From Roseateles sp. SL47 (GTDB lineage: Bacteria; Pseudomonadota; Gammaproteobacteria; Burkholderiales; Burkholderiaceae_C): 64,000 bases of DNA. The notes beneath the pieces were generated by a model, which was not told where the DNA came from, did not search any database, and saw nothing but the letters and a program-made list of their open reading frames with translations. The first letter of the stretch is position 1. Each line of letters begins with the position of its first letter. Of this stretch, positions 54,024-63,749 are shown piece after piece. The position numbers were made by a program, and so were the translations under genes. The DNA lies in contig NZ_CP113068.1 of assembly GCF_026625885.1 (NCBI RefSeq), forward strand, positions 1,798,001 through 1,862,000, read 5' to 3'.

Positions 54024-56789
54024 ATGAATCGCACCACCCGTTCGACCTGCCCGTACTGCGGCGTCGGCTGCGGCGTGCTGATCGATTCCGTTCATGATGA
54101 CCAGGGCGAGCGCATCACCGGCGTGCGCGGCGACCCGGACCATCCGGCCAATGCCGGGCGCTTGTGCACCAAAGGCTCGACGCTTCACCTCACGGCGACA
54201 CCGCTGGTGCGGCAGCATCAACGGCTGCTGCAGCCGGCCTGGCGCACCGACCGCCGGGCACCTTTCGAGCCGCTGGGCTGGGAGACGGTCCAGCAGCAGC
54301 TCGCCGACCGGCTGCTCGCGGTGCGGGCGCAACATGGACCCGATGCGATCGGCTTCTACATTTCCGGCCAACTGCTCACCGAGGACTATCACGCCTTCAA
54401 CAAACTGGCCCGGGGGCTGATAGGCACCAACAACATCGACAGCAACTCGCGTTTGTGCATGAGTGCGGCGGTGGTGGGCTACAAGCAGACGCTGGGTGCG
54501 GATGCACCACCGGCCTGTTATGACGATCTGGATCAGGCCGATTGCCTGTTTCTGGCCGGTACCAACACGGCATGGGCCCATCCGGTGCTGTTCAGGCGGA
54601 TTGAAGCGGCCCGGCAGGCCCGGCCCGGTGTGAAGATCATCGTGGTGGACCCGCGCCGCACCGAGACAGCGGAATTCGCCGACCTGCATCTGGCGTTGCG
54701 GCCTGGCACCGATGTGGCGCTGTTCCAGGGCATGCTGCATGCGTGCATCTGGGAAGGCTGGATTGATCGGGCGTTCATCGACCAGCACACGGAAGGCTTT
54801 GATGCACTCAAGGCGCTGGTGCGCGTAATGACACCCAGCGAATCGGCGCGGCTGACCGGGCTCAAGGAAGCGCAGGTGCTGGAAGCAGCGCAGTGGTTTG
54901 CACGCTCGCCGGCCACCTTGTCGCTCTACTGCATGGGCCTGAACCAGAGCAGCAGCGGCGCAGCCAAAAACACCGCGCTGATCCATCTGCATCTGGCCAC
55001 CCATCAGATCGGACGCCCGGGAGCCGGGCCTTTTTCCTTGACCGGCCAGCCCAATGCGATGGGCGGGCGGGAGACGGGCGGCATGGCCACGCTGCTGCCC
55101 GGCCACCGCGACCCGATGGTGGCGGCGCATCGCGATGAAGTGGCGGCGCTGTGGGGCAGTGACCCCTTGCCCGACCGCCCGGGCAAGACCGCAGTGGAGA
55201 TGTTTGAGGCCGCTGCGCGCGGTGAGATCAAGGCCTTGTGGATGGCGTGTACCAATCCCGCCCAGTCCATGCCGGATCAGGCGCTGGTGCGTGCGGCGCT
55301 GGCCCGCTGTGAACTGGTCATCCTGCAGGAGGCGTTTCAGGGCACGGCGACCGCCGGGTATGCCGATGTGCTGTTGCCGGCCGCCACGTGGGCAGAGAAA
55401 GAAGGCACGGTCACCAACAGCGAGCGGCGAATCAGCCGGGTGCGTGCGGCGCTGGCACCGGCGGGGGAGTCTCGTGCGGATTGGGAGATCGTGCGGGATG
55501 TGGCCCGGCGGATGGAAGCCCGGTTGCGGCCGCAAAGGCCCAGCCTGTTTGCCTGGGAGCAGCCGCAGGCGCTCTGGGAAGAACATCGTGCCGCCACGCG
55601 CGGGCGGGATCTGGATATCACTGGGCTGAGTTATCCCATGCTGGAGGCTGCGCCTCGGCAGTGGCCATGGCCGGAAGGCGCGGATCAGGCCCAGGCGCGC
55701 TTGTATGAGGACCGACGATTCGCCCATCCCGATGGCCGTGCCCGCTTCGTGTCGCGGCCCTTTGTCATGCCGATGGATCGGCAGGACGCCCGGTTTCCGT
55801 TGGCCCTCAGCACAGGCCGGATGCGGGACCAATGGCACGGCATGAGTCGCAGCGGGACGGTGGCGCGCCTCTTTGCGCATGATGGATCGCCAGCGCTGGG
55901 GCTGCATCCGGCCGACATCGAGCGGCGCCGTCTGGTGGACGGGGATCTGGTCCGGGTGCAGTCCCGGCGGGGTGAATTGATCGTGCCGTTGCGGGCGGAC
56001 GCGGGCTTGCCCCCCCAAACCGCCTGGCTGCCCATGCATTGGGGTCAGGAGTTTCTCGGCGGGCAGGGCCAGGCGGGCGTGAATGCGCTGACACAGCCCG
56101 CGTTCTGTCCGGACGCGCGTCAGCCGGAATTGAAGTTCGCCGCCATCTCGGTGTCTGCGGTGGATCTTCCCTGGCGGGTGGTGGGGGCAGCCTGGGTCGA
56201 GCCGGGGGCAGGGGCGGCACTGCGCAGCCAGTTGCGCGCCCTGATGGATCAGGCCGCTTATGCGAGCTGCCTGCCGGCCGCCGGTGCAGGCCCACAGGAA
56301 GGTTGGCTGCTGGACATGGCCTTGGCCGAACGCCCCAGCGATGCGGTGGTGCAGGCGCTGGCCCGTGCGCTGGGACTGACCGGCGCCGGGGTGCTGCGTT
56401 ATGCCGACGGGCGACGCGGACGCAGCCGGATGCTGCGTCTGGAGGGTGAAGGCCAGGAGGCGCGGCTGCAGGCGCTGCTGCGGGTTGGAACCGGCCAGGA
56501 GGCCCGTTGGCTGGATGCGTTGTGGCGGGATCGGGTCCCAGTGGCGCCTTTCAGCCGGCGCTTGCTGGCGCCGGAGGCGGATCAACCGGCACCGCCGGCC
56601 AGCCCGCAGGTCTGCAACTGTTTCGACGTGCGGGAGGATGCCATCAAGGCCTGCCTGGCCCGCCAGCCCGCCGGCAGCCCGACCGAGCGTCTGGCCGCCT
56701 TGCAGGCGACGCTGCGTTGCGGCACCTCCTGCGGCTCCTGTCTGCCTACGCTGCGGCGCTGGGTGCAATCAACCGAGGACGTGACATGA
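54024..56789 (+). CDS. nasA: Assimilatory nitrate reductase catalytic subunit NasA
   Basis: Molybdenum (bis-MGD) enzyme reducing nitrate to nitrite in the cytoplasm, 921 residues. The N-terminal [4Fe-4S] ligands are CPYCGVGCG (about 9-17) and GRLCTKGS; the MGD-binding regions include SNSRLCMSAAVVGYKQTLG and GTNTAWAHPVLF; the C-terminal domain has the VNALTQPA stretch. A BFD [2Fe-2S] module closes the protein (VCNCFDVREDAIKACLA; LRCGTSCGSCLP). No separate electron-transfer subunit (NasB/NasC) is adjacent. The stop overlaps cobA as ATGA. Start ATG at 54024. Confidence 0.95.
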   Translation: MNRTTRSTCPYCGVGCGVLIDSVHDDQGERITGVRGDPDHPANAGRLCTKGSTLHLTATPLVRQHQRLLQPAWRTDRRAPFEPLGWETVQQQLADRLLAVRAQHGPDAIGFYISGQLLTEDYHAFNKLARGLIGTNNIDSNSRLCMSAAVVGYKQTLGADAPPACYDDLDQADCLFLAGTNTAWAHPVLFRRIEAARQARPGVKIIVVDPRRTETAEFADLHLALRPGTDVALFQGMLHACIWEGWIDRAFIDQHTEGFDALKALVRVMTPSESARLTGLKEAQVLEAAQWFARSPATLSLYCMGLNQSSSGAAKNTALIHLHLATHQIGRPGAGPFSLTGQPNAMGGRETGGMATLLPGHRDPMVAAHRDEVAALWGSDPLPDRPGKTAVEMFEAAARGEIKALWMACTNPAQSMPDQALVRAALARCELVILQEAFQGTATAGYADVLLPAATWAEKEGTVTNSERRISRVRAALAPAGESRADWEIVRDVARRMEARLRPQRPSLFAWEQPQALWEEHRAATRGRDLDITGLSYPMLEAAPRQWPWPEGADQAQARLYEDRRFAHPDGRARFVSRPFVMPMDRQDARFPLALSTGRMRDQWHGMSRSGTVARLFAHDGSPALGLHPADIERRRLVDGDLVRVQSRRGELIVPLRADAGLPPQTAWLPMHWGQEFLGGQGQAGVNALTQPAFCPDARQPELKFAAISVSAVDLPWRVVGAAWVEPGAGAALRSQLRALMDQAAYASCLPAAGAGPQEGWLLDMALAERPSDAVVQALARALGLTGAGVLRYADGRRGRSRMLRLEGEGQEARLQALLRVGTGQEARWLDALWRDRVPVAPFSRRLLAPEADQPAPPASPQVCNCFDVREDAIKACLARQPAGSPTERLAALQATLRCGTSCGSCLPTLRRWVQSTEDVT

Positions 56790-57730
56790 GCAGGACTCTC
56801 GATGGGCACACTCGCAGCTGCACCCACGGGAACAGCGGCGTCGGCACTGACGCGGGCACGGGCGCCCACCCGGGGACTGGCCCCGACCCCCATGGCGGCG
56901 GCCATGACCTGCAGCGGCGCTCACCGATGGTGTCTCTGGTGGGGGCTGGCCCGGGGGATCCGGAACTGTTGACGATCAAGGCCCTGCGATGCCTTCAGCG
57001 CGCCGAGGTGGTCCTCACCGATGACCTGGTGGACGCGCGGGTGCTGGCATGCGTGCCGCCGCAGGCGCGTGTGCTGAAGGTGGGCAAGCGTGGTGGATGC
57101 GTATCGACCGAGCAGCGGTTCATCCACGAGCTGATGATTCGCGAGGCCCGAGCGGGAGCGCGGGTGGTGCGGCTCAAGGGCGGCGATCCGTTTGTGTTCG
57201 GACGCGGCGGAGAAGAAGTGGACGCGCTGCGCGAGGCGGGGCTGGAGGTGGAGGTGATCAACGGCTTGTCCGCCGGGTTGGCAGCGCCAGCGTCGGTGGG
57301 CGTGCCAGTGACGGATCGCCGCTGCACGCCGGGCGTGGCCTTTGTGACCGGACACAACGGCGAGCAGGGCACGCAGCCGGATTGGGCCGTGCTGGCGCGC
57401 TGCCGCCTGACGCTGGTGGTCTACATGGGTCTGACGCGGGCGGCGGTGATCTGCGACGCGTTGAAGGCAGGCGGGCTGGCCGCAGAGACGCCTGCGGTGA
57501 TCGTCAGCGCGGCCCATACGCCTCGGCAGCGGGAGTGTTTCACCACGCTGGGCGAGCTGCCGGCGGACATCGAGCGACACGGCTTGCCCAGTCCGGCGTT
57601 GCTGGTGATTGGCACGGTGGTGGCGTTGTCGGAGGGGTGGCGGGCGGCAGTGGGGCTGGGTGGATTCAACGGGGCCGTTCCCGGCGTTTTTCCACCTGTT
57701 GAAGAGCGACCACAAGCATCAGCCCGATGA
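56786..57730 (+). CDS. cobA: Uroporphyrinogen-III C-methyltransferase (SUMT)
   Basis: Adds two methyl groups to uroporphyrinogen III giving precorrin-2, the route to siroheme needed by NirB. 314 residues: SLVGAGPGDPELLTIKALR (SAM loop), VVRLKGGDPFVFGRGGEE and TDRRCTPGVAFVTGH are SUMT signatures. The N-terminal 46 residues are a Gly/His/Thr-rich extension with no known role; the core starts at an internal ATG about 56924, which could be an alternative start. ATGA overlap with nasA couples them. No CysG-type dehydrogenase/chelatase domain is fused. 3' end overlaps the convergent MFS gene by 65 bases. Confidence 0.93.
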   Translation: MSRTLDGHTRSCTHGNSGVGTDAGTGAHPGTGPDPHGGGHDLQRRSPMVSLVGAGPGDPELLTIKALRCLQRAEVVLTDDLVDARVLACVPPQARVLKVGKRGGCVSTEQRFIHELMIREARAGARVVRLKGGDPFVFGRGGEEVDALREAGLEVEVINGLSAGLAAPASVGVPVTDRRCTPGVAFVTGHNGEQGTQPDWAVLARCRLTLVVYMGLTRAAVICDALKAGGLAAETPAVIVSAAHTPRQRECFTTLGELPADIERHGLPSPALLVIGTVVALSEGWRAAVGLGGFNGAVPGVFPPVEERPQASAR

Positions 57731-58862
57731 CCAGCACCAGCGCCGTGACCCATAAGGCACCGCGATAGCTGCCGCTGGCCTGGGCCATGGCGCCCGCCAG
57801 CGCCGGTGCCGTGACCTGCGCGGCACCATAACTCAGCGTCAGCCGTGCCATGGCCTTGCCGGGATTGCCGGGCGAGCGTCGGCCCACCAGCGCCAGGGTG
57901 AGGCTGACCAGTCCGATGAAGGTGGCCCCGTAGAGCAAGGCGCCGGTCAGTGCCGCTGCAAGGTTGTTGGACAGGGCCGGTAGCACCACCGACACGGTCT
58001 GCAGCGCAAAGGCGGTGATCAGTGCCTGCAGATCACCGAAGCGCCGCGCGATCCGATCCCAGACAAAGACGGCCGGCGTGGCCGCAACACCCACGAGCAG
58101 CCAGGCCCATGGGCCCTGACCCTGCAGCAGCGGCTGGCGCTCGACGATGGCCACGGTGAAGGTGGCATGGATGACAAAGCCCCAGCCCGCACAGAAATAG
58201 GCCGCCAGCATCAAGCGCATCCAGGTCTTGCCGGGTGCGCCTTGCGGCATGGCGCTTGGCGCGGTGGGGGGCGGCAACGGGGGGCGCCAATGCCAGGCCA
58301 CAGCCAGCAGGGCCAGCCCGATGCCGACAAACCCCCACCAGTGGGCCGCCCAGTCCCAGCGCAGGGCGTCCATGGCCATCGCCCCGAGTGCGGACAGCAC
58401 GATGCCCAAGCCCAAGCCCATGAAATGCACACCCAGCTCCGGGCGCCGACCGGAGCGCATGAGAAATCCCAGCACGAGGCCAGAGCCCAGCAACATGGCG
58501 GCGGCGCCCGCGAGCCCACCGAGATAGCGCGACAGGGCCCACAACCCGACCGAGGTGCCCAGCGGCATCAGCGCGGTGGACATCAGGCCCAGCAGCAGCC
58601 CGGCCAGATAGAGCCGGTAGCGCCAGTGCGGGGCTTCCACCAGCGAGGCGATGAGCGCACCGCTCATGTAGCCGGCATAGTTGATGGCCGCCAGACCACC
58701 CCCTAGCGCATCGCCCACGCCTGCCTGCGCCTGCATCAGGGGCAGCAGAGGGGTGTAGGCAAAGCGGGCGATGCCCACTGTGAGCATCAGGGCGGTGATG
58801 CCGCCGATGGAGACCTGCCAGGGCTGGCGGGCATTGGAGGGCATGGCGTCATGAGAGGGCAT
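57666..58862 (-). CDS. MFS transporter, YbfB/YjiJ family
   Basis: A 398-residue, twelve-segment major facilitator protein. The first helix motif VGIARFAYTPLLPLMQAQAG and the segment AAINYAGYMSGALIASLV are characteristic of YbfB/YjiJ-type carriers. Two close starts exist (ATG at 58862 and 58844); neither has a strong ribosome site. It is read left, convergent with cobA, and lies just past the nitrate block; no functional link is visible. Substrate unknown. Confidence 0.88.
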   Translation of the reverse strand: MPSHDAMPSNARQPWQVSIGGITALMLTVGIARFAYTPLLPLMQAQAGVGDALGGGLAAINYAGYMSGALIASLVEAPHWRYRLYLAGLLLGLMSTALMPLGTSVGLWALSRYLGGLAGAAAMLLGSGLVLGFLMRSGRRPELGVHFMGLGLGIVLSALGAMAMDALRWDWAAHWWGFVGIGLALLAVAWHWRPPLPPPTAPSAMPQGAPGKTWMRLMLAAYFCAGWGFVIHATFTVAIVERQPLLQGQGPWAWLLVGVAATPAVFVWDRIARRFGDLQALITAFALQTVSVVLPALSNNLAAALTGALLYGATFIGLVSLTLALVGRRSPGNPGKAMARLTLSYGAAQVTAPALAGAMAQASGSYRGALWVTALVLVIGLMLVVALQQVEKRRERPR

Positions 58863-58896
58863 TCCGCAGAGCTTACGCTGCTCCCGCAGCACGGGC

Positions 58897-60438
58897 TTAG
58901 CGGCCCGTCATCCGAAAATGCGCCACCAGTGCCGTCAGCCGTCGCGCCTGCTCATTCACTGATTCCGCTGCAGCCGCCGACTCTTCCACCAGCGCGGCGT
59001 TCTGTTGCGTCATCTGGTCCAGTTGCGCCACGGCGCCGTTGACACTGCCGATGCCCTGGCTCTGCTCCACCGTGCTGGCGCTGATCTCGCTGATGATGTC
59101 GGACACCCGCTGGACGCTGGCCACGATCTCCTGCATGGTGGTGCCCGCCTCGCGGACCAGCTGTGACCCTGCTTCCACCTTGGAGACGCTGTCCCCGATC
59201 AGGGTCTTGATCTCCTTGGCCGCACCGGCGCTGCGCTGCGCCAATGCACGCACCTCGCTGGCCACCACCGCAAAGCCTCGACCCTGCTCACCCGCCCGCG
59301 CGGCTTCCACGGCCGCATTGAGCGCGAGGATGTTGGTCTGGAAGGCAATGCTGTCGATGACGCCGATGATGTCGCTGATCTTCTTGGCGCTGGCATCGAT
59401 GTCCCCCATGGTGCCCACCACCTGCCCGACGACCGCGCCGCCGCGCTGGGCCACTTCCGCCGCGCTGCCCGCCAGTTGATTGGCGGTGCGTGCACTGTCC
59501 GCGCTTTGCTGCACCGTGCCCGTCAACTGCGACAGGGACGACGCGGCCTGCTGGAGGTTGGACGCGGTCTGTTCGGTGCGATGGCTCAGGTCGGCATTGC
59601 CGCTGGCAATTTCCTGGCTGGAGGTCTGCATGCTTTCCACGCTGCTGCGGAAGCCCTGGATCACGGTGCGCAGGGATGCGGTCATCTGCTGCAGGGCGCG
59701 CTGGACTTCACCGATTTCGTCGCTGCGCAAGTCCTGCGGTTGATCGGAGAGGTCCCCCTCGCCGATACGGCCGGCCTGCACCACCAGCTGCTTCAGCGGC
59801 CAGGAGATGGTGCGCACGAAATACGCGGTGGCCACCGCCAGCAACAGCACGATGAGCCCCATCACCGCCGAGACGCCCCAAACGGTGCGCATGCGTTCCG
59901 CGCCGCCGGCCTCGCGCAGGGCGGTGGCCTTGGCCTGCTGGAGCTTGATGAAGGCCTGCTGGGCTTCCAGGTATCGGTCGATGGCCGGCACCACCTTCTG
60001 CTTGAGCGCTGCATGGGAGGCTTCGACCTGACCCGAGCTCTTGAGCTTGCCGGCCTCGTTGCGCGCGGCGATGTAGGCTTTGCGGCGCTCAGCCACCGTC
60101 GCCATGGCGGTTTTGTCGGCCTCATCTTCGACCAGCGCTTCCAGCTCCTTCTGGATGCCGCTGATGATGTCGGTGGTACGGGCGATGTCGGCCTTCAGCG
60201 CGTCGGCCACCGCCGAGTCGTTGGCCGCCAGGCCGCCCTGCACACGGCTGGCATTGGCCTCCGTCAGGCCGCGCCAGCGCAGGGCCAGTTCAAACCGCTG
60301 CTGCTGCCGTTCCTGTGTGGTTTGTGAAACCGCCAGCAGGGCCTTGGTACGGACCGCCGCCCCCACGGACATCACAACCGTCATCACCGCCATCACGATC
60401 ACAGGCATCCACAGGCGCGTGGCAATCGAAAACTTCAT
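58897..60438 (-). CDS. Methyl-accepting chemotaxis protein
   Basis: Chemoreceptor of 513 residues. Order: membrane segment 1 (about 10-30), a helical periplasmic domain, membrane segment 2 (about 190-210), HAMP ([20 protein letters not shown]), and the signalling hairpin with [20 protein letters not shown]. The hairpin is nearly identical to that of the chemoreceptor at 41583-43139, while the ligand domain differs. Start ATG 60438 gives a direct signal anchor. Divergent from coaX over 183 bases; 34 bases after the MFS start. Confidence 0.93.
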   Translation of the reverse strand: MKFSIATRLWMPVIVMAVMTVVMSVGAAVRTKALLAVSQTTQERQQQRFELALRWRGLTEANASRVQGGLAANDSAVADALKADIARTTDIISGIQKELEALVEDEADKTAMATVAERRKAYIAARNEAGKLKSSGQVEASHAALKQKVVPAIDRYLEAQQAFIKLQQAKATALREAGGAERMRTVWGVSAVMGLIVLLLAVATAYFVRTISWPLKQLVVQAGRIGEGDLSDQPQDLRSDEIGEVQRALQQMTASLRTVIQGFRSSVESMQTSSQEIASGNADLSHRTEQTASNLQQAASSLSQLTGTVQQSADSARTANQLAGSAAEVAQRGGAVVGQVVGTMGDIDASAKKISDIIGVIDSIAFQTNILALNAAVEAARAGEQGRGFAVVASEVRALAQRSAGAAKEIKTLIGDSVSKVEAGSQLVREAGTTMQEIVASVQRVSDIISEISASTVEQSQGIGSVNGAVAQLDQMTQQNAALVEESAAAAESVNEQARRLTALVAHFRMTGR

Positions 60439-60621
60439 CGTTGGTGCTTTCGAAGAAGCCGGGGAAAGGGCTGCAAAGCCCCGTTGCCCCGGTATGGTGC
60501 ATCAAGAACCGGAAAAAAGAGAGGCAGCTCTCCAACCCCAGTCTCTTCGACGACAGCGTGCACCGTCTTGAGGAAAAACGCTGCTACCCTGCCGGTCTGT
60601 CGCAGCGTAGCGCGTGAACTT

Positions 60622-61401
60622 ATGAGCTTTTTGGCCATCGACATCGGTAACACCCGCCTCAAGTGGGCGCTGTATGCCGGGCCTCAGCCAGGCTGCCCGA
60701 TGCTGGCGCATGGGGCCCAATTCCTGGAAAACATCGAGAAGCTGGCCGAGCATGACTGGGCCAGCCTGCCCCCGCCGGGCAGCCTGCTGGGCTGCAATGT
60801 GGCGGGGGATGGCATGCGCCATCGGGTGGAGGAGCAGCTGGAAGAGCTGTGGGACCTGGAACCCCGCTGGGTGGCGTCGTCCGCGCAGGCGGGGGGCGTG
60901 GTGAATGGGTATGACCATCCGACCCGCCTGGGCACGGACCGCTTTGTGGCGATGATCGGTGCCCGCCACCATGTGCTGTCACGCTCTCAGGGCCGCGCGC
61001 CGCAGCCGGTGCTGGTGGTGATGGTGGGCACGGCGGTGACGGTGGACGCGTTGGACGCGGAAGGCCGTTTTCTGGGCGGCCTGATCCTTCCGGGCCACGG
61101 CATCATGTTGCGGGCCCTGGAGGGCGGCACAGCAGGTTTGCGGGTTCCTACCGGGGAGGTGCGGGAGTTCCCCACCAACACGTCGGATGCGCTGACCAGC
61201 GGTGGCAATTACGCCATCACTGGCGCCATCGAGCGCATGCATCGGCACATGGTCCGACGCTGCGGGCAAGTGCCCGTCACCTTGATGACGGGGGGCGCCG
61301 GTTGGAAGGTGTCGCCAGCCTTGGACATTCCGCACGAGCTGGTCGATTCACTGATCTTCGACGGGCTGCTGGCGTTGCAGTCGCATCGCCTGGCCCTGTG
61401 A
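60622..61401 (+). CDS. coaX: Type III pantothenate kinase
   Basis: First committed step of coenzyme A synthesis: ATP-dependent phosphorylation of pantothenate. 259 residues; ASKHA-fold motifs are clear: [14 protein letters not shown] (ATP/phosphate 1), [12 protein letters not shown] (pantothenate-site region), [13 protein letters not shown] and VTLMTGGAG. The ATG at 60622 opens [10 protein letters not shown]. In many Burkholderiales coaX follows birA; here no birA precedes it. It is convergent with the nucleotidyltransferase gene with an 8-base gap. Confidence 0.94.
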   Translation: MSFLAIDIGNTRLKWALYAGPQPGCPMLAHGAQFLENIEKLAEHDWASLPPPGSLLGCNVAGDGMRHRVEEQLEELWDLEPRWVASSAQAGGVVNGYDHPTRLGTDRFVAMIGARHHVLSRSQGRAPQPVLVVMVGTAVTVDALDAEGRFLGGLILPGHGIMLRALEGGTAGLRVPTGEVREFPTNTSDALTSGGNYAITGAIERMHRHMVRRCGQVPVTLMTGGAGWKVSPALDIPHELVDSLIFDGLLALQSHRLAL

Positions 61402-61409
61402 GCGGCCAC

Positions 61410-62198
61410 TCAGCCCCAGGTTTCCTGCAGCACCGTACGGAAAAGTTCTGACAGCAGCGGCTCCACTTCCGCGCGTGGTTGCGGGTCGGGACGAAGGCTT
61501 TCGAGCCGCTGGAGCTCCTGTTCAATGAAGTGCTGGATCGGGGCCACACGAGGGGAGAGCCCCATTTCCGGGGAGGCCTGTTTCAAGGCCAGCAGGTCCT
61601 GGATGGCCGAGAGCAGCGCCTTGTCCTTGTCGATCATTTCCAGCAGGCGTTGGAACTCGATCGGTGCCGGCCGCTGGTAGCGCTCCAGCCAGCGCACCGA
61701 CAGCAGCGGGCGCAGGACGTAGAAGTATTTCTTCAGCGGCACCTGGTCGTTCAGCAGATGACCCCGATAGTTGGTCTGGGCCATGCTGCGGTAGTGATAG
61801 ATGCCGCGCTCCACCGAATAGACGGTCGGCAGCAGGGCCAGCGCCCGGCGATGGAAGCTGCCATGCTTTTCGTAGACGATTGGCGACTGGACCCATTCCA
61901 CAAAGCCCGGATTGGACTTCCAGAACAGCCGCAGGGCCTTGCGCAGGTCCCAGCCGTTGATGTCCATGTCATCAACGATGGGGTATTCGATGACATCGCG
62001 CTGTTCTTCCAGGCCGACGGACAGATAGCGCTTGGGGCGATGCACGTAGATGAAGCGGGCGTCGTAGTCGCTGTTGGGCGAGGCGAACCCCCAGGCGCGA
62101 CTCCCGGATTCCACCGCCAGCAACACCTTGGCCTCATGTTCAATTTCGGCGCGCCGCAAGCGGGCCTGGACTTCTCGTCGGGCGGAATCGTCAATCAT
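61410..62198 (-). CDS. Predicted nucleotidyltransferase, YcgL/RlaP-type
   Basis: A 262-residue protein with a minimal nucleotidyltransferase domain: GSRAWGFASPNSDYDARFIY supplies the GS helix and DxD-like metal site (near residue 32-50), followed by the DDMDINGWDLRKALRLFWK segment found in COG3541 proteins. Such proteins are linked to RNA repair in some bacteria (RlaP), but no RNA ligase or Rtc gene is near. The ATG at 62198 is the only good start. Leftward, ending 8 bases from coaX. Function unknown. Confidence 0.82.
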   Translation of the reverse strand: MIDDSARREVQARLRRAEIEHEAKVLLAVESGSRAWGFASPNSDYDARFIYVHRPKRYLSVGLEEQRDVIEYPIVDDMDINGWDLRKALRLFWKSNPGFVEWVQSPIVYEKHGSFHRRALALLPTVYSVERGIYHYRSMAQTNYRGHLLNDQVPLKKYFYVLRPLLSVRWLERYQRPAPIEFQRLLEMIDKDKALLSAIQDLLALKQASPEMGLSPRVAPIQHFIEQELQRLESLRPDPQPRAEVEPLLSELFRTVLQETWG

Positions 62199-62308
62199 GA
62201 TGCTTCAAACGGATGAGGACGCGCGGCGGTTGTCCGTGCAGGGGAAGGCCGGATGCGGCCTGAGGCGCTGGCGGCGGACTGTAGGCATTTCCGAAGTACC
62301 GCCAATGG

Positions 62309-62344
62309 AAAAAACGCCAGGGGAGACCCTGGCGTCTTGTTTTT
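62309..62344 (-). terminator. Bidirectional intrinsic terminator after hslU
   Basis: ACGCCAGGG (62314-62322), tetraloop GAGA, CCCTGGCGT (62327-62335): a perfect 9-bp stem. On the minus strand it is followed by TTTTTT, 50 bases past the hslU stop; on the plus strand by CTTGTTTTT. It separates hslVU from the nucleotidyltransferase gene. Confidence 0.9.
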
Positions 62345-62393
62345 GCGACGAAGCTGTGGAAAGTCCTGACTGGCGGTGTACGCCAGTCGTCGC

Positions 62394-63749
62394 TCAGAGG
62401 ATGAAGCGGCTCAGATCTTCGTTCTGCGCCAGGGCGCCCAGTTTGTCGTCCACGGAGCGGCCGTCCAGCGTGACGGTCTGGCCGGCATGCTTGTGGGCGT
62501 CGAAACTGATGTCGTCGAGCAGGCGCTCCAGCACGGTGGAGAGGCGTCGGGCGCCGATGTTTTCGGTGCGCTCGTTCACTTCGTAGGCAATCTGTGCCAG
62601 GCGGCGGATGCCGTCGGCACTGAGTTCCAGGGTGAGGCCTTCGGTGGCCAGCAGCGCCTGATACTGTTTGACCAGGCTGGCGTGGGTGCTGGACAAGATG
62701 GCTTCAAAATCATCCACCGAGAGTGACTTGAGCTCCACCCGGATGGGGAAGCGGCCCTGCAGTTCGGGGATGAGGTCGCTGGGTTTGCTGAGGTGGAAGG
62801 CACCGGAGGCGATGAACAAAATATGGTCGGTCTTGACCATGCCATATTTGGTGTTCACCGTGGTGCCTTCGACCAGCGGCAGCAGGTCGCGCTGCACGCC
62901 CTGGCGCGAGACATCGGCACCGCCGTGCTCGGCCCGGCTGGCCACCTTGTCGATTTCATCGATGAAGACGATGCCGTTGTCCTGGGCGTTGGCCAGGGCG
63001 GTGGCCTTGATCTCGTCTTCATTCACGAGTTTGGCGGCTTCCTCTTCCACCAGCAGCTTCATGGCTTCGCCGATGCGTACCTTGCGGGTCTTGCGGCGAC
63101 CCTGGCCCATCTGGGAAAACAAGCCCTTGAGCTGCTCGGCCATTTCTTCCATGCCCTGGGGCCCCATGATTTCCATGGTGGGCTTCGGTTCAGCCAGCTC
63201 GAGTTCGATTTCCTTGTCGTCGAGCGAGCCTTCACGCAGGCGCTTGCGCATGGTCTGGCGTGCGGTGCCTTCTCCGTTGGGGGAGGCGGTGGCGCTGGTG
63301 TCGCTGGGGGCGAATCCGGTGGAGGAGCGGGGCGGTGGCACCAGCACATCCAGGATGCGCTCTTCCGCAGCATCTTCGGCGCGGGTGCGCTGGAAGCGCA
63401 TCTGGCGCTCGCGCTCTTGTTTGACCGCAATGTCGACCAGGTCGCGGACGATGCTGTCAACATCTTTGCCGACATAACCGACTTCGGTGAATTTGGTGGC
63501 TTCCACCTTGATGAAGGGCGCATCCGCCAGCTTGGCCAGGCGGCGCGCAATTTCGGTCTTGCCGACGCCCGTGGGGCCAATCATCAAAATGTTCTTGGGC
63601 GTGATTTCAGAGCGCAGCTTGTCATCGACCTGCTGGCGACGCCAGCGGTTGCGCAGGGCAATCGCCACCGCGCGCTTGGCATCCGCCTGGCCCACGATGT
63701 GGCGGTCCAGCTCAGAGACGATTTCCTGGGGTGTCATGCCAGAGCTCAT
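62394..63749 (-). CDS. hslU: ATP-dependent protease ATPase subunit HslU
   Basis: AAA+ unfoldase ring of the HslVU (ClpQY) protease. 451 residues: Walker [17 protein letters not shown] (about 55), pore loop GYVGKD, I-domain (about 110-245, low-complexity in the middle), Walker [10 protein letters not shown], sensor II GARRL, and the C-terminus SRFIL that docks onto HslV. ATG at 63749 overlaps the hslV stop (ATGA). The gene ends at 62394, before the terminator. Often heat-shock controlled; the promoter is outside the window. Confidence 0.97.
   Translation of the reverse strand: MSSGMTPQEIVSELDRHIVGQADAKRAVAIALRNRWRRQQVDDKLRSEITPKNILMIGPTGVGKTEIARRLAKLADAPFIKVEATKFTEVGYVGKDVDSIVRDLVDIAVKQERERQMRFQRTRAEDAAEERILDVLVPPPRSSTGFAPSDTSATASPNGEGTARQTMRKRLREGSLDDKEIELELAEPKPTMEIMGPQGMEEMAEQLKGLFSQMGQGRRKTRKVRIGEAMKLLVEEEAAKLVNEDEIKATALANAQDNGIVFIDEIDKVASRAEHGGADVSRQGVQRDLLPLVEGTTVNTKYGMVKTDHILFIASGAFHLSKPSDLIPELQGRFPIRVELKSLSVDDFEAILSSTHASLVKQYQALLATEGLTLELSADGIRRLAQIAYEVNERTENIGARRLSTVLERLLDDISFDAHKHAGQTVTLDGRSVDDKLGALAQNEDLSRFIL

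Noticed and set aside
50195..54037. A 1280-codon open frame on the minus strand opposite nrtD, nirB and nirD
   Set aside because: It is opposite genes with unmistakable catalytic motifs; its translation is His/Gln/Ala-rich with no domain, a usual by-product of high-GC codon bias.
53790..56768. A 992-codon minus-strand open frame opposite nasA
   Set aside because: Same reason: nasA has all cofactor motifs on the plus strand, and the antisense product is Arg/Gln/Pro-rich without recognisable features.
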